From positions 1 to 10,912 of the forward strand of contig CAMBMC010000056.1 of NCBI GenBank assembly GCA_945868555.1: DNA of 10,912 nt, given 5' to 3'. Each line of letters begins with the position of its first letter. The stretch's first letter is position 1. Of this stretch, positions 6,957-10,912 are shown piece by piece. The translations under genes and the position numbers were made by a program. Origin of the DNA: Chitinophaga pinensis (GTDB lineage Bacteria > Bacteroidota > Bacteroidia > Flavobacteriales_D > Crocinitomicaceae). The notes under the pieces were generated by a model. That model worked only from the letters and a program-made list of their open reading frames with translations, was not told the origin of the DNA and searched no databases.

Positions 6957-8498
6957 TTACAATGGAATATTCCCATGTTTTTTCGAAGGAAGGACTTCAG
7001 CTTTTTTCTCCAGCATCTTAAATCCTGCAATCACCTTTTTACGTGTTTCTTCAGGAAGGATCACATCGTCGATAATGCCACGTTCAGCAGCACGGTAAGG
7101 ATTGGCAAACATTTCTGCATATTCGGCTTCTTTTTCCAACCATTTTGCCTCAGGATCTGGAGCCGCTGAAATTTCGCGTTTGAAAATAATTTCCGCCGCG
7201 CCTTTAGCGCCCATCACTGCGATTTCAGCACTTGGCCACGCGAAATTCAAGTCTGCTCCAATGCTTTTTGAGTTCATGACATCAAATGCCCCACCATAGG
7301 CTTTTCGGGTAATCACCGTAATTCTTGGCACTGTCGCCTCTGAGAAAGCGTACAATAATTTGGCCCCGTGTGTAATGATTCCGCGCCATTCCTGATCTGT
7401 TCCAGGCAAGAACCCAGGCACATCTTCAAACACCAACAATGGAATATTAAACGCATCACAAAAACGAACAAATCGTGCTCCTTTTCGGGACGAATCGATA
7501 TCCAAAACACCCGCCATAGAAGCAGGTTGATTGGCAATGACACCAATAGAACGACCTTCAATGCGCGCAAAACCGACAACGATATTTTTCGCAAAATCTT
7601 CATGCACTTCACGGAAACTGGCGTCATCAATCACACATTCAATCACCTTGCGAATGTCGTATGGCACATTGGCATTGACGGGCATGATGCCTTTAATGGT
7701 TTCAAGTTTTGACGCCGTAAATTCAAATTGAGAGGTATGCGGAGGTAATTCGTTGGCATTTTGCGGGAAGTAGGTCACCAAGTCGCGTACTTTTTTCAAG
7801 CATTCGACATCGTTTGCTGCCGTGAAGTGATTTACACCCGATTTTTCTGCGTGTGCTTTCGCACCGCCAAGATCTTCCGAACTTACTTCTTCGTGCGTAA
7901 CCGTTTTTACCACGTTTGGTCCTGTGACAAACATGTAGGAAGTCTCTTCCACCATGAAAACGAAGTCGGTTAATGCTGGCGAATACACTGCTCCACCTGC
8001 ACAAGGTCCCATGATTACCGATATTTGAGGAATCACTCCCGATGCGCGGGTGTTTCGGAAGAAGATATCCGCATATCCAGCGAGCGAAAGTACACCCTCT
8101 TGAATGCGTGCGCCTCCTGAATCATTTAAACCAATCACAGGAGCACCATTTTTCATCGCCAAATCCATGATGCGGCAAATTTTCTCTGCATGTGCCTCAG
8201 CAAGAGATCCTCCCAAAACGGTAAAGTCTTGCGCAAAAACATAGACCAATCGCCCATGTACGGTTCCAAATCCTGTAACAACACCGTCGCCCGGAAACTT
8301 TTGCTTTTCAAGTCCAAATGAGGTAGATCGATGTTCAACGAATTGTCCCAACTCATTGAAACTGTCTTCGTCCAAAAGAAGTTCGATGCGCTCGCGTGCG
8401 GAAAGTTTTCCTTGTTGATGTTGTTTGTCGATCCGCGCCTTACCGCCTCCTGTCATCGAATCTTTTCTGCGTTGAATGAGCTCCTCGTTCTTATTCAT
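6957..8498 (-). CDS. pccB: Acyl-CoA carboxylase beta subunit (probable propionyl-CoA carboxylase carboxyltransferase)
   Basis: The carboxyltransferase subunit moves CO2 from carboxybiotin to an acyl-CoA, probably propionyl-CoA to give methylmalonyl-CoA. The 513 residues match the family length. The N-terminal crotonase-like half includes LNDSGGARIQEGV (124-136) and the oxyanion-hole segment GPCAGGAVYSPALTD (164-178). The C-terminal half includes the second Gly-rich site RKAYGGAFDVM (398-408) and WPSAEIAVMGAKGA (421-434). Asp406 occupies the position that favours propionyl-CoA in actinobacterial PccB, where acetyl-CoA-preferring relatives have Ile; this is inference from homologous positions. 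The frame stays open 21 codons upstream to 8561, but I place the start at 8498 (MNKNEELIQRR) because family proteins begin there and a strong promoter overlaps the extension. The biotin-carrying alpha subunit is not in the window. The gene stands alone, 69 bases before the FIST gene. Confidence 0.95.
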   Translation of the reverse strand: MNKNEELIQRRKDSMTGGGKARIDKQHQQGKLSARERIELLLDEDSFNELGQFVEHRSTSFGLEKQKFPGDGVVTGFGTVHGRLVYVFAQDFTVLGGSLAEAHAEKICRIMDLAMKNGAPVIGLNDSGGARIQEGVLSLAGYADIFFRNTRASGVIPQISVIMGPCAGGAVYSPALTDFVFMVEETSYMFVTGPNVVKTVTHEEVSSEDLGGAKAHAEKSGVNHFTAANDVECLKKVRDLVTYFPQNANELPPHTSQFEFTASKLETIKGIMPVNANVPYDIRKVIECVIDDASFREVHEDFAKNIVVGFARIEGRSIGVIANQPASMAGVLDIDSSRKGARFVRFCDAFNIPLLVFEDVPGFLPGTDQEWRGIITHGAKLLYAFSEATVPRITVITRKAYGGAFDVMNSKSIGADLNFAWPSAEIAVMGAKGAAEIIFKREISAAPDPEAKWLEKEAEYAEMFANPYRAAERGIIDDVILPEETRKKVIAGFKMLEKKAEVLPSKKHGNIPL

Positions 8499-8521
8499 TG
8501 TAATCCATCTTGGGTGTTGAA

Positions 8522-8551
8522 CAAAGATAGTGCTTCTGTTGGATGTGCAAA
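8522..8551 (-). promoter_or_regulatory. Bacteroidota-type promoter for the carboxylase gene
   Basis: On the minus strand a TTTG -33 element (8551-8548) is followed after 18 bases by TATCTTTG (8529-8522), an exact TAnnTTTG -7 box. Transcription would start near 8515, leaving a leader of about 17 bases before the ATG at 8498. This is the best promoter match in the window and rules against translation from the upstream ATG at 8561. Confidence 0.75.
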
Positions 8552-8621
8552 TACATTCCATCGTGATGCATTAAAGAATGAAATTCTTTTTGGAGGAGGC
8601 ACTATATAAGAGGATACTGCT

Positions 8622-8629
8622 TACATTTG
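8622..8629 (+). promoter_or_regulatory. Probable -7 box for the lipoprotein gene
   Basis: TACATTTG is an exact match to TAnnTTTG. It lies 17 bases before the ATG at 8647, so the transcript would have a very short A-rich leader of roughly 10 bases. No TTTG lies at the usual -33 distance; the nearest (8589-8592) is 29 bases upstream. The site supports starting the gene at 8647 instead of the in-frame ATG at 8578, which lies upstream of this box. Confidence 0.5.
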
Positions 8630-8646
8630 CAAAAAAAACATTAACT

Positions 8647-9057
8647 ATGAAAAAGGTATTCGGAATTTTAATGATCGTTGCTGCAACAATGACAATCAGC
8701 TCATGTGCGAAATACGATGAAGGATCAAACTTTACACTGCTTACTGCAAAGTCACGTGTAATCAATGTTTGGACAATTAGTGCTTGGGTTGCAAATGGAA
8801 ATGACATTTTGTCGTTCAACACGGTTGAGTCAATCGATGTGAAAAAAGACAATACTGTTGCGATTACAACAAATATTTTTGGAGCAAGCGTTGACAACGG
8901 TACTTGGGCTATGAGCGATGATAAATCGTCGCTTACGTTTACTGATTCTTCAGGAAGCGCAACAACGTATACAATTGTGAGATTGACAAAAGATGAAATG
9001 AAGCTGTCCAGCACCAACAACGGTGTTACGTACATCATGACATTGGTTACGAAATAA
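8647..9057 (+). CDS. Lipocalin-like lipoprotein
   Basis: The 136-residue protein begins MKKVFGILMIVAATMTISSC, a clear lipoprotein signal peptide with lipobox ISSC and lipidated Cys20. The in-frame ATG at 8578 would put 23 non-matching residues before this signal and precedes the likely promoter, so 8647 is preferred. Residues 35-136 are mostly beta strands with features of the small Bacteroidota lipocalin-like domains: an INVWTIS strand (39-45), NGTWAMSDDKSSLTF (84-98) and a YTIVRLTKDEMKLSS strand-turn (108-122). These proteins probably form an eight-stranded barrel; the ligand is unknown. Residues after the Cys (A, K, Y, D, E) resemble the acidic lipoprotein surface-export signal described in Capnocytophaga, so surface exposure is possible. 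It is the only plus-strand gene here, with its own promoter and a strong terminator, so it is a single-gene unit. Confidence 0.85.
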   Translation: MKKVFGILMIVAATMTISSCAKYDEGSNFTLLTAKSRVINVWTISAWVANGNDILSFNTVESIDVKKDNTVAITTNIFGASVDNGTWAMSDDKSSLTFTDSSGSATTYTIVRLTKDEMKLSSTNNGVTYIMTLVTK

Positions 9058-9079
9058 GCAGATCACACCAATATTTAAG

Positions 9080-9111
9080 ATACCTCGGCGAAAGTTCGGG
9101 GTATTTTTTTT
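9080..9111 (+). terminator. Rho-independent terminator of the lipoprotein gene
   Basis: ATACCTCG (9080-9087) pairs with CGGGGTAT (9097-9104) to give an 8-base stem with one G-U pair and a 9-base loop. It is followed directly by a run of T reaching 9111. It begins 22 bases after the lipoprotein stop codon. Confidence 0.88.
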
Positions 9112-9165
9112 GGTAAGAATTACGTCAATGAATCTAAACAATTCGAAGATTGAATAAGTTCTTAA

Positions 9166-9181
9166 TTCCGCATTAGCGGAA
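9166..9181. terminator. Perfect short hairpin between convergent genes, possible terminator of the anti-sigma gene
   Basis: TTCCGC (9166-9171), ATTA (9172-9175) and GCGGAA (9176-9181) make a perfect 6-base stem with a 4-base loop. It lies 27 bases beyond the stop codon of the minus-strand anti-sigma gene. The downstream minus-strand sequence has only an interrupted T-run, so terminator function is tentative. Next to it, 9184-9193 is the reverse complement of the GACAAAAGAC word found at 595 and 619. Confidence 0.4.
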
Positions 9182-9207
9182 GAGTCTTTTGTCTAATTAC
9201 CGGGCTA

Positions 9208-10209
9208 CTATTTTCTCGCATTGTGCGACACCTCAAAATTCCCAATCTTAATGTAAAATCCCCGGTTGTCGGCGACGTCTTTACGGGTAGTGCCGAAATC
9301 AACTTCTTTGTTGAACACATTGGTGAGCACATTCGTCACAGGGAAAATGGGATTGATGTATTCTGGTGAATTCTCCTTTGTCGTCATAGTTACACTAGCT
9401 ACTGTATGCGTGTTTTCGGCTATTGGCGGAGTGATGATTGGTGTTTCCATGGCCAATTCGGGCGCTTCGACGGGCGTTTCTTCTGGTTGAATTTCTGGAT
9501 TGATCCTTAAATCGGGTCCTACCTCAGCATCGTGCTGTGATTGGTGAGGCCCAAACTGATTTTCGATTTCTATTGGTGATGTGCTCCACGAAAACGGCTG
9601 TGGCACATCTGAAGGCTGTACCTCGGAGCCTTGCTTTTCAGTTTTAGGTTCAATTTTTTTCTGCGCTGTAACTGGAGCATTGTCTTGAGTACCTGCAGGG
9701 TCATTAAATTGATATGCAAAGAAAAGTATGAGAATTGCCGCTGCGGCACCGGAAAGATAAAGCAAAGGTACAATGCGGTTCGACTTGCGTTTCAAATCAC
9801 CTTTATTCGGATAAATTTCTTGAGCAGAAGCCTCAAGTCGAATGCGTTCATGGGTATGAAACAGCTGCTGAAAGTATTCATTTGTTCGAACAAAAAGAAT
9901 CAATTCTTCTGCCCTTTTCTCACTAAGAAATCCCTCAAAGTGGGCGATGATCAAGTCCTCAGCATTTTGTTCTGAGATTTCATCATTCAACATATCAACT
10001 TGTTTCAATCCGCGCTTGAAGTCATGTTGGAGGGGTGGTGTATGTGCAAGGGACAATGAATTCAGTCCATCAAAATCCACCTCCAATTCAGGGTGAACCA
10101 AAAGGAATGACTGAAGCTGAGCACTTTCTTCTGCACCCAAATTTCCCTCGAGATAATCCAAGTAATATGCTTCGTAATTTTCCCTTGTTATCTTCATTTT
10201 CTCCATCAT
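9208..10209 (-). CDS. Membrane-bound zincless anti-sigma factor
   Basis: The 333-residue protein follows the ECF sigma gene with a one-base overlap of stop and start (TAATG), so the pair is translationally coupled. Residues 1-145 are cytoplasmic, 146-167 form a single membrane helix (IVPLLYLSGAAAAILILFFA), and the rest is periplasmic, rich in Pro, Glu and Gln up to about 275. A short better-ordered end follows (FYIKIGNFEVS, 318-328). The cytoplasmic part carries two related modules: about 11-46 (YYLDYLEGNLGAEESAQLQS) and about 83-117 (LIIAHFEGFLSEKRAEELIL). No HxxxCxxC zinc motif is present, so it is a zincless anti-sigma type. It presumably holds the sigma factor at the membrane until a periplasmic signal arrives; the signal is unknown. 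There is no FecR or TonB-linked partner. The start could also be Met2 or Met5; the ending TAGTAG gives a double stop. Confidence 0.82.
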   Translation of the reverse strand: MMEKMKITRENYEAYYLDYLEGNLGAEESAQLQSFLLVHPELEVDFDGLNSLSLAHTPPLQHDFKRGLKQVDMLNDEISEQNAEDLIIAHFEGFLSEKRAEELILFVRTNEYFQQLFHTHERIRLEASAQEIYPNKGDLKRKSNRIVPLLYLSGAAAAILILFFAYQFNDPAGTQDNAPVTAQKKIEPKTEKQGSEVQPSDVPQPFSWSTSPIEIENQFGPHQSQHDAEVGPDLRINPEIQPEETPVEAPELAMETPIITPPIAENTHTVASVTMTTKENSPEYINPIFPVTNVLTNVFNKEVDFGTTRKDVADNRGFYIKIGNFEVSHNARK

Positions 10210-10694
10210 TAAACCACTAAATCAATGCGACGAATGTACGCTTGTAAAGCTTTTCTTGCGCGAAAAATATAGACCTTTACTTGGGCTTCATTCAGTCCAG
10301 CAATTTCTGCGATTTCCGCATAGTTATACCCTTCATAATCGCGCAACAAGACGACAGTTTTTTGAATAACAGGCAAGGTTTCCAATGCTTCGTGCAAAAT
10401 GTCTTGGAGGTCAAATTCGGCTGAAGAAACAGTCCCTGCAAGCTCAGAAATTGGTCCGTCAGCAAATCCTCGTTTTTCGGTTTTAAACCAATCCATTATA
10501 GCATGATAGGCAGTGGTGAACAGGTACGATTTCGCCTTTTCGTAGGGAACATCCTCGTGTTTGATCCACACGCGGGTAAAGGTGTCTTGTACAATATCCT
10601 TTGCGCTCATTTCATTTTTTAGGTGACGGAGTGCAAAACGATAAATACCGTCAGCGAATTGATCCACTGCTAGATTGTACTCCTTTGCTGTCAT
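10209..10694 (-). CDS. ECF-type RNA polymerase sigma factor
   Basis: The 161-residue protein has only the two core domains of an ECF (group 4) sigma-70 factor. Region 2 spans about residues 5-72, with AKDIVQDTFTRVW (31-43) and YLFTTAYHAIMDWF (57-70). Region 4 spans about 98-152, with the helix-turn-helix from YAEIAEIAGLNEAQVKVYIF and RARKAL. These bind the -10 and -35 promoter elements. It is cytoplasmic, and its partner is the downstream membrane-bound anti-sigma factor. The stop codon overlaps the anti-sigma start. Upstream, an ECF-like promoter (10713-10742) suggests self-activation. The regulon cannot be read from this window. The long linker between regions 2 and 4 (about 73-97) is normal for the family. 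Confidence 0.95.
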   Translation of the reverse strand: MTAKEYNLAVDQFADGIYRFALRHLKNEMSAKDIVQDTFTRVWIKHEDVPYEKAKSYLFTTAYHAIMDWFKTEKRGFADGPISELAGTVSSAEFDLQDILHEALETLPVIQKTVVLLRDYEGYNYAEIAEIAGLNEAQVKVYIFRARKALQAYIRRIDLVV

Positions 10695-10712
10695 GTAATT
10701 GTTCGAACGGAC

Positions 10713-10742
10713 ATTAGACCTTGCGGAGAGTAAAAAGTTACA
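10713..10742 (-). promoter_or_regulatory. Possible autoregulated ECF promoter of the sigma/anti-sigma operon
   Basis: On the minus strand TGTAAC followed by a T-run (-35 like, from 10742) and GTCTAAT (10719-10713, -10 like) are separated so that AAC and GTCT lie 17 bases apart, the layout of typical ECF promoters (AAC...CGTC). Transcription would start a few bases downstream, near 10706, giving a leader of about 12 bases. A TAnnTTTG housekeeping box is not evident here. An 8-base palindrome GTTCGAAC (10701-10708) lies at the predicted start. Confidence 0.5.
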
Positions 10743-10754
10743 GTCGGGGTAAAT

Positions 10755-10912
10755 TTATTCACGAATGGCCTTGATGCCTGGCAATTCGATGCCTTCGAGG
10801 TATTCGAGCATGGCACCACCTCCTGTTGAGATGTACGACACCTTGTCAGCGAGGCCAAACTTGTTGATGGCAGCAACAGAATCTCCTCCTCCGATGAGTG
10901 AAAAAGCCCCAT
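10755..10912 (-). CDS. pgk: Phosphoglycerate kinase (C-terminal end, partial)
   Basis: The last 51 codons and the TAA stop of phosphoglycerate kinase, the glycolytic enzyme that makes ATP from 1,3-bisphosphoglycerate. The visible part begins GAFSLIGGGDSVAAINKFGL, containing the conserved GGGDS nucleotide-binding loop, followed by STGGGAMLEYLEG and the family's usual C-terminus ELPGIKAI. The frame is open to the right edge with no start, so the gene continues outside the window. No terminator is visible in the 60 bases before the sigma gene, so some readthrough into that operon is possible. Confidence 0.97.
   Translation of the reverse strand, partial: GAFSLIGGGDSVAAINKFGLADKVSYISTGGGAMLEYLEGIELPGIKAIRE

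Noticed and set aside
7313..7630. Alternative minus-strand frame of 105 codons inside the carboxylase gene
   Set aside because: Fully inside a well-conserved gene in another frame, with no recognisable domain.
8499..8561. N-terminal extension of the carboxylase beta subunit
   Set aside because: It overlaps an excellent TTTG-N18-TATCTTTG promoter and does not look like the family N-terminus.
8578..8646. N-terminal extension of the lipoprotein from an earlier ATG
   Set aside because: It would bury the lipoprotein signal peptide 23 residues inside the protein and lies upstream of the likely promoter -7 box.
8571..9038. Open frame of 155 codons antisense to the lipoprotein gene
   Set aside because: The plus-strand lipoprotein has a signal peptide, lipobox, promoter and terminator; the antisense product is hydrophobic with no recognisable domain and arises from the complementary codons.
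10691..10912. Open frame of 73 codons on the minus strand at the right edge
   Set aside because: It is out of frame with phosphoglycerate kinase, whose conserved C-terminus is clearly readable in another frame of the same strand (10755-10912).

Overview
The window looks like chromosomal DNA of a Bacteroidota bacterium, most likely Flavobacteriia/Flavobacteriales. Three things point that way: near-perfect Bacteroidota -7 boxes (TAnnTTTG) upstream of several genes, leaders that are A/T-rich and mostly lack Shine-Dalgarno sequences, and gene families common in that phylum (a sigma/zincless-anti-sigma pair, a lipocalin-like lipoprotein, a DUF3050 protein). No phage, IS, CRISPR, tRNA or rRNA is seen. 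Nearly all genes lie on the minus strand; the exception is one small lipoprotein gene.

Layout, left to right. 1-561: 5' part of a membrane-anchored protein of unknown function (minus, GTG start). 562-922: gene-free and rich in short degenerate repeats. 923-1687: DUF3050 heme-oxygenase-fold protein with a plausible diiron ligand set, downstream of aspS (1758-3503). 3504-3582: aspS leader with a -7 box inside a dyad. 3583-6887: three tightly packed genes coding for a FIST-domain sensor, a GAF-like/PAS histidine kinase and a single-domain response regulator, transcribed FIST to kinase to regulator. 6957-8498: acyl-CoA (probably propionyl-CoA) carboxylase beta subunit. 8499-8646: divergent intergenic region with two outward promoters. 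8647-9057: plus-strand lipoprotein followed by a clear intrinsic terminator. 9208-10694: ECF sigma factor and its membrane-bound anti-sigma partner, overlapping by one base, behind an ECF-like promoter. 10755-10912: C-terminal end of phosphoglycerate kinase.

The window therefore mixes housekeeping genes (pgk, aspS, carboxylase) with two signalling units. In the first, the FIST protein probably senses a small ligand, by analogy with FIST/NosP proteins encoded beside kinases, and passes the signal to the kinase and the receiver protein, whose output target is not encoded here. In the second, the sigma factor is probably held at the membrane by its partner and may drive its own promoter.

The parts most worth a second look are the FIST-kinase-receiver operon, the repeat-rich spacer at 562-922 with a related element at 9184-9193, the metal-ligand pattern in the DUF3050 protein, and the dyad over the aspS promoter. 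Two genes (carboxylase and lipoprotein) have longer open frames than the true coding regions; promoters and family features support the shorter starts.
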